From Siniperca chuatsi (taxonomy: Eukaryota > Chordata > Actinopteri > Centrarchiformes > Sinipercidae), in the NCBI RefSeq assembly GCF_020085105.1, contig NC_058056.1, forward strand, positions 11,840,929-11,904,928: a stretch of DNA of 64,000 bases, given 5' to 3'. The position numbers and the translations under genes were made by a program. The notes under the pieces are model-generated. The model did no database searches. It was given only the letters and a program-made list of their open reading frames with translations, and was not told where the DNA came from. This document shows positions 34,046 through 47,022 of the stretch, in pieces (the stretch's first letter is position 1; every line of letters starts with the position of its first letter).

Positions 34046-37000
34046 TTAGGACAAGGTCCTCAGGACCTCATTTAAACCTTTGTGGACATTGGCAGGCTGG
34101 GAGGCCTGAGCACACTCGATCAGGCTGTGCCCCATTTGGGCGTAAAGGGCTTGGCACAGGTTGGCTGTAGCACCCCTCACATTGCCGCCCCGGCCATGAA
34201 TAGTGCCGCTGTGAGTAGAGGTGCCCAGAAGGTGCCACAGCAAGGGCAGCACTTTCTGCTCCACCATCTGGGGCTTGCGAGGGTAGAGCTCCATCACAAG
34301 ATCTGGAAAAAGTGAGAAGAAACAAGAGGCGGTCAGACATACAAACCAATAAAGCCAAGGCTTAAACTTACTACAGTGTTCTTAATTACAACAAACATAC
34401 CTGCAATCTTTTCAATAAGATCCACCTTTGCTTTGCCATTTAAAAACTGGGCCTTGGTGCAGAAAGGCTGAAGAAGAAGTATGTTATCTGTCATGGAAAC
34501 AAATACAATCACAGTCAAATAATGACAATTCTCCAAACAGACTCAGCCTCTAATTTGACCTCTTACAGAAATATTTCAATTCTCGAAATGAGTACCAAGA
34601 TTTGAGATAAGTGCATTAATAGCTCCAATAGCAGCAGAAGAAATGGCGTTGTTCTTGGAGTTGAGGTGATTGTCCACGATTGCTGGGACCAGGATGTTGA
34701 CCACTTGAGACAGGTTATCTTTCAAGAAGTGGATGATTTTCTGTAGAGACTCAAGGGCATGTAGGTTGACCTTGCTGTTGGACTCCTGCAGCCTGGCCTT
34801 GAAGGCATCAAACACCTGAAAGAAGGGAAACCCGGAGGGGGAAGAGGAAAAGGTGACAGAGAGACATTTTGGTGATGTTTTCATGATGAAACTGAATTGT
34901 ATAGTGGTAACTGAGAACAATGACAAACCACATAAAGAAATCTTGATAGGATTTAAAATAAATGCTAGAACTAACCTGGAATATACTATTGATGACCATC
35001 TGGGGGTTGTGCTGGCAGTCGGCTGTTAGCTGGTCGATTCCCTTGATCCTCTCTCTGAAGTCCTTTGAACCCAGCAGACCTGAGATCTGCTTGATGTATT
35101 CGGTCTTGTCTGCAATACTCTGTGTCTGAGATCTACAGCTGTAATGGCTATTAGACTCCCTGTAGATGATGCAAAACACATCGAATGGTTTATAAACCTG
35201 GGAGTAAAGTATGAATAACGTACTTTCCATGTGTATTAAGCAGGTTGTGTAAGCTACACCTCTGCTTAAAAGGCTGAATTTAGTGTTTACAATGCTGTAC
35301 TGGTTGATATTCACACCCACCTGTTGGTCTGGTTGAGTGGCTCTCTGGTGAGAGATGAGGCCCTGACTGTACCACTGCCTGGGAGGGAGCGTCTACCCCT
35401 GGCTGACTGGGTGTCTTGGGGCATCTCACCAAGACCCTAAACCCCCCCCCAAAACAATCTCCAGGTAAGATAACAGTGTGACCTTTAGAAAAAACACCAA
35501 TGTTATAAACACATACAGGAAAAAACACTGTACCTTTGTCTTGAGAGTGAAGACAGTGTCTCTGACCGTTGGCAGGTCTTTGGTGGGGATATATTTCTCC
35601 AGGATCTTGTCAAAGTCAGGGTGGGATGACAGGGACAGCAGCATCCGACGCCCAAAGTACCTGTGGGTTGAACCAGTATAATAGTGAGAACTCAGTGCAG
35701 ATATTAACCAAACTGAACACACATGAGAACAAAAAAAAAAAAGTGTCTCTACATACCTGGCTTCCTGTGAGGAGTCTTGTGCGAGTTTGGTGACAGCAGG
35801 TAAGATTCTGTCAGTGAGATCTTTACTTCCACACAGAAGACGGACAGCACCGACCTTCTCTACAAGATTAGCCAGATGCTGGGCGGTACATCTTCTCACC
35901 ACTGCGTTGAGGTGACTATCAGAAGAGGGGAAACCAATTCAGCAATCAAAGATTGAAATTTTAAAAATTATTTGGTGTTAAGAAAAGTGCAAAAGTAAAC
36001 AGTAAATAGACTGCATTTATATAGCACTTTTCTAGCTTAACGGACAAATCACTTCACAGTTTTGCCTCTCATTCACACACACACTCACACACTGATGGTG
36101 GTGGAGCTGCCATGCCCATCAGGAGCAATTTGGGGTTCAATGTCTTGCTCAAGGACACTTCGACGTGTGGACAGGAGGAGCAGTGGCACGAACCACCAAC
36201 GCTGCGATTAATGGGCGACCCACTCTCCCTCCTGAGCCACAGCCGCATAATAAGTACCCACAAAAATTCCAAATTGTAAGTGTGGTGAAACAGAACTTCA
36301 TTGTGGGTGTATGTTGACATACACACTGACCTGAGTCCCCCAGAGAGTAAAGCACTGATGCTACGAGTGAGTGTGCAGTGCTGCACCATGCAGTCAAGTG
36401 CTGCATCCACATCCTGCCTAATGAAGGCGTTACTCTCCCCGGCCTTCTGCAGTAAAGCTTTAACTGTCCCCTCCAGCTCCTGGTCCATTGCCTTCTGCAG
36501 GTGGGTGTACAGGTCGCCCAGCGTACATACTGCAACCCTGGACACACCTGACCGCAGGTTCTTCACCTGAATAAGATGGACATTATTAATACCTCACGGG
36601 AAACAGGATCATTCCAGCATCAAATAACAGGAGATAATAGTTATAGACATATATCTGACAGAAACACTAAGCACCTGGCAGTCAAGGCTGAGAATATGTA
36701 TACCGGTAATTACTAAGACACAGAGAAATTAAAGTGGTCTGCAAAATCAGATATTAATGTATAAATCAGGAGCAAAGCAGTTCAAGTTCAGATGGAGTAA
36801 CCAGCAAAATAACAAAGAGTCAAAATGATGTGGGAGTGTTATACAACAGTTATACTACCTCTTGAATGAGAGACAGGCAGACATCATGAAGCCTGCCCTG
36901 GAGTGTGTCTGAGTGGTAATGAGCCAGACTGCGCAGGAATGTCAGACCCTCAATCTTCTTCTCCCTGAAGTAAAAAAAAAAAAGACACAGCTGGTAGCCA

Positions 37001-40000
37001 TTTTTTGTAGACTTTCTTGACCGAATTGAGACCAAGTTTCTTTACAAAAGGTATAAAATGTATAGCTAAGGATTTTGTTACCCCACAAGTATATCATATC
37101 ACCTGCAAATGCATTTTTCATGCTATTCTATATTTTATAAACCTTTGTAGAACCACTGGATTTGAGTTATCAGTATGATGGATCAAAACTATTCTGCTCT
37201 GAAGCAGTGTAGCTGAGATACTGTAACATGCAAGTGTTTCTCACCATTCTTCGGAGCTCAGTAGGTTGAAGCTCTGCGTCAGTGCCAGGTCAGGCTTGGA
37301 AAATGGACACAGCTCCGGAGGCTCTGAGGGATTTTTCTTTTGGCCCATAGTACCAGGGGACAGCTCATCTAGATGGCCCGTCAGATACCACACAACACAC
37401 ACACACACAGATTCTGTCTCATGTTACATCTCTATCAGTCTGAAAACAAGCAGTGTGTGTGGGCAGCGGTGCATTAACAGAAGGTTGTCAAAACAAAGCA
37501 TTGTGGCACATTATCCAAAGCAAACATCTTATTCACCCATGCTCTGATGGCTCTGACAGTCTAATTAATGTTCCAACAGTTTCTATAAACAAAGACCTGT
37601 TAAAGCACTGGTTCATCTATTTATAATGTGGTGGAATACTGCTACATTGCAGTGTCAAACCATCTGAGAGATGATACATAGCAACATAATAAAGATGCAG
37701 AGTGACATTTTTTGGTTTTTTGGTTGGTGCAGCAGGTAGATAAAGTCTTAGGTTTTTAAGATCCACTAACCTGAGCTGTGGGACAGTGATGGTTGGGTTC
37801 TGCCGAGGCTCGGAGCCCTCCTAAGACGGGACAGGTTTTTGGGGTTGGGGGGCACTGTGGGGGGGCTCGGCTGGTGGGGCAGAGCTAAGCACTTGATGGG
37901 GCTTTGGGGTCCTGGTGGGCTGACAGGACTGGTGGGGCTGATAGGGGACTCATTGGAGAGAAGGTCTGCTTTGGTGGAGGTCAGTGTGCTGCCGTTCAGA
38001 TGCAGATCTACATCAGAAAAGAATCAAAATTTCAAGTCTCTGGCTGCAAACATTATGAGCTGCTTAATGGATGATTTCATTTCTTTAAAGAGCATGAGAA
38101 TAAAATAAAATATAACACACATGGTTCCCACACCTTCTTAATCATCAAATTCAAGGACTTTCCAGGCCCATTTCCTTCAAATTCAAGGACCAAACACAGC
38201 ATAGTTTGAGATACGAATTAAGGTTAATTACTGTTACAACACTGAGAATTAAGTAAAAAAAAAAAAACTATATAAATTCAAGCACTTTCAATGACCCATG
38301 TCTATTTATGCCTATTTTCAAAAACTTTCAAGGCCTTGATCCCCCCCCCCCAAATTCACAAATTTTCAAGGATTTCAAGGACCAGTGGGAACCCTGAACA
38401 CAGCAAGATGCAATCCTAAAGTGCAATATGGCAACAAAAGTGATTTAAAAAAAGTCTTTTGTCATTATGCCTTTAAACTCTGCCTTAAACTCCACATTAT
38501 GAAGAAATATACATTTAAGCAAAATAAAAACAGTTGGTTGAGGTTTCCAAATCTTTCTCTTGCCTTTAGTGATTAATATTCTATTCTCCTCTGTGGGTGA
38601 GTCAGACAGCATCTGTCTGACTCGGTGGCGAATCTTGTCTCGTGTGAGGTCCCCTTGACTGAACTGCCCCTCTTGCTGATCCAGACACTGCGGCCGCATC
38701 TTATCTCGGCTAAACCTTGCATTCTTCACCCTCTGCTGCACATGGATTGGTAGAAAACACACCAGGTGGGATTTTGATAATTGGAAACTTTGCACGATGT
38801 ACTATGATTTACCACCAGACAAAGTGTGACTAACCTTAACCTCATCTGGACGTGGGCGGTCATCACTGTCTCGGTGACTGCCGGACAGCGCATGGCTGTA
38901 GATGCCTGCTGAGGGATCAGTGGGGGGTTTGGCCACAGGATCACCCTGCTCAAGTGACAAGGCGACTCCTGGATGGCTGGAGGACACTGCAGTGCCAAAC
39001 ATGCCTAAGAAGCATGAGGGGAATGTTTGCAGATAACGTAAATGTATTAACAGAGAGGTGGACATCAAACCTTCTCAACTGCTAAAAGAATCAGTAATGA
39101 CTTCTATTTAAACTCAGAAACAGTAGACAGTTTGACTGTCTTTGTTTGTATATGACAAGATGATTATGGGAAAACAATGCTCACTGCAAACTTTGGCTGT
39201 GCTTCTATGTAACTCCTTTCAATCTGTTGTAAAACAGCACTCAACTAGAACACCTTGGCAACAGAACAGAATACTGGACAACTGAACGATGACTTGTGGT
39301 CACAAATTAAGATCTGCAGTGACTGACCTCTTCCAATGACTCCTTCAGGCATATCTGTGGCTGGGGAGTTCCTGCTGCTGTGGCTCTGAGATCCTAGGAA
39401 TCAAAGGAGAGGAATACTGATGGATTTAATTATTTAAGCACACAAAATATTATTAGAAGGTAAATCCAGAAAATCAAGCTGTTCTGTTTGATATCACTGC
39501 TGACGGACCTTTGGCAGGCTTCAGAGCTCTGACTGATTCACGGAAGGCTGGTTTGACCAACGGAGGGGACGGTCCTATTGTCTCTTCCTCAGTTTTGATT
39601 GATCCGTTGGAGTAAGTGACTCTCTGACCAACGACACCCACCTCAGACGACAGTTCGTTTCTCTGAGACAATCCTTGAAAAAACAGAAAACATTGACATA
39701 AATAAGATAAACTAAACAATAATACAGTTTGGTAAAACCGTTTAATCCCTTTTATACCTTGAAGGCTGCTGAAGTCCATGGACACAGAAGACCTCACTTT
39801 TGCAGAAGGCACTCTTGCAATGCGAGGTTTTATTCCTGAAGAGGCAGAGTTTCCGGTACTGCCGACAGATGTGATAAGTGAGAAATTGTGCTGGAAATCT
39901 GCTTAGCACTGTTCAGTCAACACATTGTCAAACAACACCAGATGGGTACCAGCTTACCACTGCTTTAACTTGTTACCAGGTCTATGAAAACATTTACTCA

Positions 40001-43000
40001 ATGAACTTGAATATAACAACAGGTAACTGAGCAGACTAATGTCACCACATACTGTGATCCTCATTACAAATTAAACATAACATAGTTTGAATAATAAACT
40101 AATGAAATAATACCTTATTTGAAAACATGTTATACAATATGTTTATGCCTGTGTTTACATAAGACATGTATAAATACAACTTGACTTGATAAAACATGCA
40201 GTTTTTCCTTAATATTGCTTATGAATTTTTGCTAAAGATGCATCAACATCCAATTAGATCATCTAGTCTACAGGAGAAACCTATGATGTAAGCATAAAGC
40301 TTTTATCACAATATGAAGTTATTGTATTTAAAGTACAAGTCTACACACAGACAGACGGCATGTTTCAGTGGTGGAGGGACTTCAAAAGCAATATATGCAA
40401 AATGCAGCAAAATGTAGATCCTTTACCTGGTTTTGATGCCATTCAAGCTGGAGTTGGCGACTGAGCTCAGACTGGAAAGACCACTCTCACTGGCTGAGCT
40501 GGTAAGCATTGGAGAGGTGTCTGATGGTGAGTCCAGACCGAGGTCCAGCCTCACAGCTGAGTCAGGGCTGTCTGGATCTGGATCTGAACTGCTAAGGCTC
40601 ACTTTGGCCCTCTTCTTGGCAGCGCTGTTGCGCAATGAGCGCAGGGAGTGCAGCATCTGTGTGCAACACACAAATTGGCACATGTGAGCATGGAGAGGAA
40701 AATATTATTAATGGAGCCAAACTTCAACCCCCTGGACTAGCAGACTGTGCCCTCATGCCTTTGGTCGCACAGTATCTATTGTACCCAAAATACTGGAGTA
40801 TTTCTTTAAGGACTCTCAGATGCTGAGGGTGCAAGTTGGAACTAGCAGTGTCCAATATTTTCCAGCTGAGTCTTTCTAAGGAAAAAAAACAGGCAGTTTG
40901 CTGACCTCCTGCATGTCCAGACGATCATCTTCTTGAGATTCTTGCACCGCATTGATGCTATCAGGGTCCAGATGAAGGTCCCTTTCTAGCTGCTGACTCT
41001 GAGGGCTGCCTGGAGCATTGGACCTCTGGCCATTATGGGACTGGACCTGCTCTGCTGTAGGGACAACTGGCGAGATAGACAGGGTTGCCCTGGTGCTGCT
41101 CAGAGCCCGGCGGAATGATGAAGTGGAAGAAGAACTCACGAGGGAGGCACGGAGAGGCCGGGGAGAGCATCTGCTAGAGAGATGGTCTCCTAAAGGGAGT
41201 AGAACAGAGAGAATAAAAAAAAAAAACAAATCAGATGATACAAAGAGGCCACAACTTTTTACATTCAGCTGACCGCTCATGAGACGTCTTAGGTCTTTTT
41301 ACTAGATTACCCTTTGCTGCGCCTGTTGTGTCTCTCCAGGGGCTGGTGTCTCGCTGGTGAGGGCTGTTCTCCCTCTTGTTGGGCCAGGTGTTGGACATAG
41401 AGAGGGAGGAGTCTGCATGTCGGCGGGACAGTGTTGGAGTAAGCATGCCTCCTGGGAGTGTAGCCAATGGGTAGGAGGGCAGTAGGAAGGAACCGGATGT
41501 GGTGGGGTTCGAGGGGAGGGAAAATGTGCGCTCAACACTGGGGTTCCTTGAGAGCAGGCGTCCCTTGGGTGCCACTGTGAGACAGGGTATTCACATGTCA
41601 GGAACCATGAAAAACTGAGTAGATAAAAAGTAGCAAGGTGGAACTATAGTTCATGGCTGGCTGGATGTTGAAAACTGTCCATTTAAAGGACTCAAGTTCT
41701 TATTATTCTTATGTTCTTATTTCCTGATTTTTTCTTGCTCATCTGTATGTAAAAAGTTTCAAAAGGAACTTTAAAGGGATGGATTTTTGAAAAATAAGCA
41801 GATCGTTTCAAGGTAATGACTCCTTACCAACATCTGGGTCAGAGAAGTTGGTGGTTTTAAAGATGTCAGGGTCTAAGTTGAGGCTTCCACTTCTTCTGAG
41901 GCGTGCAGGGGACGCCCTTCTTCTGGGGGATTGTGGCTTCTGAGGCTCTGCAGAACCTAGATGGAAAGTATATTTTGCCATTCACACTATAAACCTAACA
42001 GGGTTGCACAATATCCCGATAACTTACATGACCATAACAATCCCCCTGTAAACCGATGATTTAAAAAGTGTATTATACAAAGGGGAATAAAATTATCAGA
42101 AATTTACTTACTATACTCGGTTTACTTTTACTAATTTCTTTTTTCTTTTTGCTTTTGGTATTCAGTTTTACTCTTTCCATGGTCTTCTAAAACCTTATTT
42201 AAAACATAATTCTGACTGTGGCTGACTGTTGCACTACACAAATGTTCAAGTCCAACAAAGTTAACAAAAGTTCCTGAACTTTTGGCTGAGATGTTTCTTG
42301 TTGAACAGTCCTTAAGTTCAGATATAATGAAAAAAAAAAAAAAAACTGATCTTGACCGAAGATTTTGGAGATATTGGAGAGATTAGACTGATGACCAGAT
42401 TGTTTGTTAAATACAGCTGGGAAACTTTGCAGCCATAAATTCAAAACGTTTCAAGTCCAGTCTTGCCTGTGAGAACCGGCTGTTCGGACACACAGAAGCT
42501 ATGCAGAGGGGGTCACACACAGCTGCAGCCATAAAAACTGGACATTTACACAATAATGTTACACAAGAGCAGAACAATTTGTCAGAGCACACAAATGATT
42601 TTTGTAGGGTATGAAAAAAGAGACAGCATTCAAATATTCTAAGCACACCTCCTACACTTGTAATCTTCATTTAAGGATTACCATGAGCATGTGTCCAGAT
42701 TACATAAAATATAGGAGCAGTAGGGCTGCACAATGAATCGCAATATTATTTAAATCGCAATATGGCCAATATCCAAATCACAGAAGCTGCAATTTTTTGA
42801 TAAAGGTAAAATGTGTGACAAAACAGCATTATAATGAAGTACTGTAGTGCTGGCCTACAAATCTTGTTTTCCAGCAGACATAACATACCAGCAGGCTAGA
42901 GTTTAGAAAACTAACTACAGTGCTCATCTCAGGGCTTTTGGTGACATGTGGCATGATGACTCCATTGACTCAGCATGCTAATCCAATTTAAAGCCACTCT

Positions 43001-46000
43001 AATTTGAGTCCAGCTGAAGTTGACCATGACAACCAGTCAGCTGTACTTGTCACCTCATATGGGATACATTTGGAAAGAAGTATTGGCACTTACTGAAACT
43101 GGGTATGTAGGTCTCTGGACTCAGCTTCCTGGTCAGGGGGAGTAAATCCTCACTGGCCACCTATTAGTAGGCAGAAAATTTAATTTGCACATTTAATAGA
43201 GGATGAAGTTCAAATAACTAACGTAAAGCAATCCTTAAACAAACAGGAGTCTAAGTGTAATTCCATCCACCGGCCTGAACAAAGGGGTGTAGCAGATACT
43301 TGACCAGGTCAGACAAGAGACACAGGCATTTAGGTGGATCTTCTGCTACTGTAAACAGACTTAAGTGAATGTACGTGACATCTACTGTTCTCAAGAAACT
43401 TTAACTGCCAAACTGCAACCTGTGAAATCTTGGTCTACCATAAATAAATCAAGTGGAGAGACAATTATGACAGATTTTTTCCATCAGTGCATGCATCTCA
43501 GCCTTTGACAGAGAGAGAGTGTGGCTGAGGTGAGTCTCACTGCCTACAATCTGATCAACACTCATTGCGAAGCACTTGGTGTGACTGCAATCAACACTAG
43601 AGCAGTAAATAAACCATGTTTTACAAGCATAACCCCGTGATATTACCAATTATGTTTCACGCCCCCTCTGGTAAGTGTGCTGTGTGATAATGGGGTTGCT
43701 GGGAAACAGACAATGCTGTAAACAGAACATTTTTTCAAATGGAGGCTCTAAGCTGGATAATAGTTTCCAGAACAAAACATGGTCAATTAATACCTCATGA
43801 AACAAAGCCACTCATCTCAACCAATGGACATTATTAGAATAGAGCTGATAGAAGCTTATGTTTAACAAATCATTCTAGTTACTTTGCTAATAAAAAATGA
43901 TACAGTATGTATTCCACATTACATCCTTTAACCTGACAAAGTGGTAGGTTGACCCAGATTGTTACAAGGCTTATTCTCAAGACAATGGCTGCTCATCTTT
44001 GCAGCGACAGTGTCACTGTGCAGGGAATGAGTCACCTACTGTATTTCTTCCAGGAATAGTGTCAGTGATCCCGAAGCTCTCTGAGAATTTACCCATCTAT
44101 TCCTCTCTCTGTTTATAATGAATAAGAATGTATCAAATTCAGCCTATTTTTACCCTACCAACAGATACAGATTGACTGCTAATAAATAAAAAAATATGTA
44201 TAAAATAAATAAAATAGGACAGCAACAACTCTTATCAAGCATGAGCTGTCTAGACAATATGTTCTTAAGTATGCTGTGCCTAAGGATGCACTGATGACAA
44301 TCATACACACAAGCAGAGGTTGACTGAAGAGGACAGTGCAGAACTCTACAGTATGTAGTAAGATATAACTGTCCCTCTCTGTGCACTCCATCCATACTGC
44401 ATCATGAGATGTTTTCTCCCCTGAACTCTCTGCCACTTCTAAGATTCAAACACCAAATGTAAAATTCTGACAAATTGTCAACACCCCAGATTTCTGAAGA
44501 TGAATTCATTTGTAATGAGGTTTAGTTTTATCATTCCTCTGTAAACTATACAAGACTAAAGGGAGGCAGAAAAAGCAGGCACAAACAAATAACCACTCCT
44601 TTCATGCTCTTTGCAATGCCTGCACTTGCTGACTGATTGGGAGCAAATCAACATAACAAAGTCAATATGAAAAACACTCTGGAAAACTCTCTAAAACCTC
44701 TGTACAAGCAGTCTACAAATGACTGATTAAGCCCTAATTGCTTTGGATTTCAAAGAGTATTTTTAGAAGAAAAAAAAGAAGGTGAGCACTGCTTGTTGAG
44801 TCAATAGCTGCTTCATTAATGTCAATCAATGACAACTAAAAGGACAAAATTTTCATCTGTTATCAGGGTAAATTAACCTACAATACACTAGAATATCCCT
44901 CTAAGCTGTATGACAGAGAATCATAGAATTAGTAAAAACATATGCTAAATCTGGAAATGTTCCCAGATGGCTTACTTATCATAAGAGATAAGTGAGAATA
45001 TAGCAAGTCGACTGTGTTGATGGACCCCACCTGTTCAGAGCACTTTCCATTAGGGGTACTGCATTGCTGGTCATGCTCAGTGGTTGAGAAGCTTGACATC
45101 TCCCAGGGTAGTTTGTTCTTCCCTTTACCTGCGCTGACAATCCTCCTTTGAAGTGGAAGGTCATCAGTGAGGGAGCCTAAGCTGCCATAGCCATACAATC
45201 GGTCGCAGTCTGGTTCAGTTCTGTGGCTCCTGGCACTGCTTATCCGCCCTCCGTTCATCACCCAGTCCAGATCAGCTCCAGAACCATACTGTGGGGAGCA
45301 TCGCTGTCCTGGCTTGGGCACCACCAAGCCATACTCCACTATCCCCTCCGAGGAGAGTTTTGGCAGGACGTGCCTTGCTCGTCTTGCCTGTACAGCTGCC
45401 ATAAGACCCTCTGCATCCTCATTGAGTTCAACCATGTCCACAGCTTTCATTAGAGGCTGCCTTTTCCCTGTGTCAAGGCAATAGTCAAAAACAGCAAACA
45501 GTTCAAGGGCAGCATGACGAACCTTCTTTTTGCTGTCTGCCAGGTATGGCGCAACCTCAAAACAAAGCTTGGGGATGTTGAAATCTTTCCTAGGATGAGT
45601 GAGCATAGCTACCATAATAATGTTAAGGACATCTTCCCGAACCCTTGAATTCTTGTGTTTCAAGTTGCCAATGATATGATCCAATATTTGTTGCGGTGCA
45701 ACAGTTTTCATCATCTGTCGAAACACGTTCATGTATTCATTTCTGGTGATGGTGCGAGTGTCCCCTAGGGCCTTCAGAGCCACAAAGACTATCTGTTTGA
45801 AATATTTGTCTACACCTATATCTAGCTTCTGAATGAGTAAGTTTAAAACTTGTAAGGTGCCATACAATACTTTAAAATTACTGTCATCCAAAAGTCGTGG
45901 GAGAAAATTTATGAATTCCTCAATACTGCCAGATGGGACTGATTTCATGTCCACTCCTGAGAGGATGAGTTTGAGCTCTTCCACCCCATTTGTGCGATTT

Positions 46001-46062
46001 TGGTAATTCTTCAGGTCCAGAAGCTGCTCGTGTAACTCCTGGGAGATCAATCCAGGTATCAT
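34046..46062 (-). CDS. togaram1: TOGARAM1 (crescerin-1), ciliary TOG-array protein
   Basis: TOGARAM1 binds tubulin through TOG domains, promotes microtubule growth in the ciliary axoneme, and is mutated in Joubert syndrome. Twenty-two coding exons, 5' to 3': 45031-46062, 43094-43160, 41828-41956, 41311-41574, 40906-41189, 40427-40656, 39758-39858, 39509-39673, 39328-39393, 38835-39004, 38564-38735, 37771-38007, 37245-37368, 36859-36964, 36331-36566, 35757-35915, 35534-35660, 35321-35436, 34976-35159, 34596-34815, 34401-34487 and 34046-34302. They join without a break to 1510 aa (human about 1720). Residues 1-240 match human TOG2 (LLDDSNFKVLYGTLQVLNLL). A disordered Ser/Pro-rich middle follows, including LHSLRSLRNSAAKKRAKVSL. 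TOG3 spans about 990-1220 (VKNLRSGVSRVAVCTLGDL) and TOG4 about 1270-1500 (LLLQPFCTKAQFLNGKAK). The N-terminal TOG1 is absent. One intron is GC-AG. TOGARAM2 is unlikely, given klhl28 next door. Confidence 0.94.
36005..36246 (+). repeat. SINE-like repeat, second copy, in togaram1 intron
   Basis: ATTTATATAGCACTTTTCTAG, then ACACTGATGGTGG, CTTGCTCAAGGACACTTCGA, GCGATTAATGGGCGACCC and a tail CTCCTGAGCCACAGCCGC. It is the same family as 14437-14708, with a better kept 3' end. It lies between togaram1 coding exons 15 and 16, opposite to the gene's orientation. Confidence 0.8.
37391..37410. repeat. Short (CA)n run
   Basis: A CA dinucleotide run in the togaram1 intron just upstream of coding exon 13. 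Confidence 0.8.
38120..38396. mobile_element. MITE with CATGGTTCCCAC / GTGGGAACCCTG ends in togaram1 intron
   Basis: Terminal inverted repeats (CATGGTTCCCAC and the complement of GTGGGAACCCTG) bound a 277-bp element. It has internal words AAATTCAAGGACTTTCCAGG and ATTTTCAAGGATTTCAAGGA and an 11-base C run near 38341. The hexamer AACACA abuts both ends (38114-38119 and 38397-38402). The termini resemble hAT elements, which usually make 8-bp duplications, so the 6-bp repeat may be a decayed one. There is no coding capacity. Confidence 0.75.
42000..42060. repeat. Possible repeat fragment in togaram1 intron
   Basis: GGGTTGCACAATATCCCGAT resembles the start of teleost repeats with 'GGGCTGCACGATAT' ends. 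No second end was found. Confidence 0.35.
42720..42880. repeat. Fragment of a 'GGGCTGCACAAT' hAT-like repeat in togaram1 intron
   Basis: AGTAGGGCTGCACAATGAATC, then GCAATATTATTTAAATCGCA and ATATGGCCAATATCCAAATC resemble a widespread fish element that begins TAGGGCTGCACGAT. The right end is not seen. Confidence 0.55.
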
Positions 46063-46995
46063 TATTGATGGTCTTATGGATGTGGTCAAATCTGAGAATC
46101 CAAAGACGCAAACACGATCCTGCGAGGACAATAATATTCCTCCTCCTTACTTCGAGCTTTCATCCTGAGTGGTTGGTGATGGAAAACCACTCACCTGTTT
46201 GTCAAGCTGTGAATGCAAAACATATGATAATTAATACTATTAATTAAACATAATTAATAGGAGTAGACTCAGGACTGAATTAATTCCCATTTGCTTAGAG
46301 TGAAATGGACGCAGTGGCGCAAAAGGCTCGGTAATACTGTATATAAACATGTTACAACACAGCCACGTAACTGTACATATTCTAACTGAGGGAGTGTCTT
46401 ATTGCTCCTCAACACCATGATCGATCACCATGAGCGAATGGACACAACCACTTGTGGCTGTCAGGCACGATAGTTATCAGCAGAATGACTAAGATAACCT
46501 TTAACGTTACAATTGAACCTACGTTACGTTATTCTCTGCTATTCTAACAATAGTTACTATGAAGTGTGTCGATTGGAGCCTTAGCCACTTATACGATACT
46601 AAGTAATGCCTTCAATGGGCTTACAATCAATCCCTGACTACACGGTTACCGTTAAGCAGCCTACATTAGTTAGCTAACGTTACATAGAATCATAGCTGAC
46701 TGCAACACCGTTCAAACGGCGCTAAGCTAACTCGCTACTCCGCTAACTGTGTTAGTGGTTAGTGCTGGCTGACTGGGCTAGCAAAGTTAGAAAAACAGCA
46801 AGAAAATATACCTTGCATTTCCACTGGTCCTCTTCGGTGTCGCTCGACGAGACTATCTAGTGTTACGTCGTCCAAATGTCCATGCCATGCTGCGGCGGCT
46901 ACAGTTCTCTAAAGTGCAGACATTTTCCCTGGTTGTTTTAGCTGGTATCTGGAGTGTTGTATGTTTGGAAGCTACAGAGGTATTCCCACAGAGAG

Positions 46996-47022
46996 GAGAC
47001 CACACACATACACACACACACA
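46996..47022. repeat. (CA)n run near the togaram1 5' end
   Basis: A short CA dinucleotide run with one CATA interruption. Confidence 0.85.

Noticed and set aside
36149-36547. Minus-strand frames over 36.1-36.5 kb
   Set aside because: Only the exon 36331-36566 in its own frame fits TOGARAM1; the remainder is the SINE read from the other side or a shadow frame.
34046-46062. TOGARAM2 as the identity, which would explain a missing TOG1
   Set aside because: Similarity over TOG2 and the linker RSLRNSAAKKRAK, and the neighbours klhl28 and the C14orf28 homologue, fit TOGARAM1.
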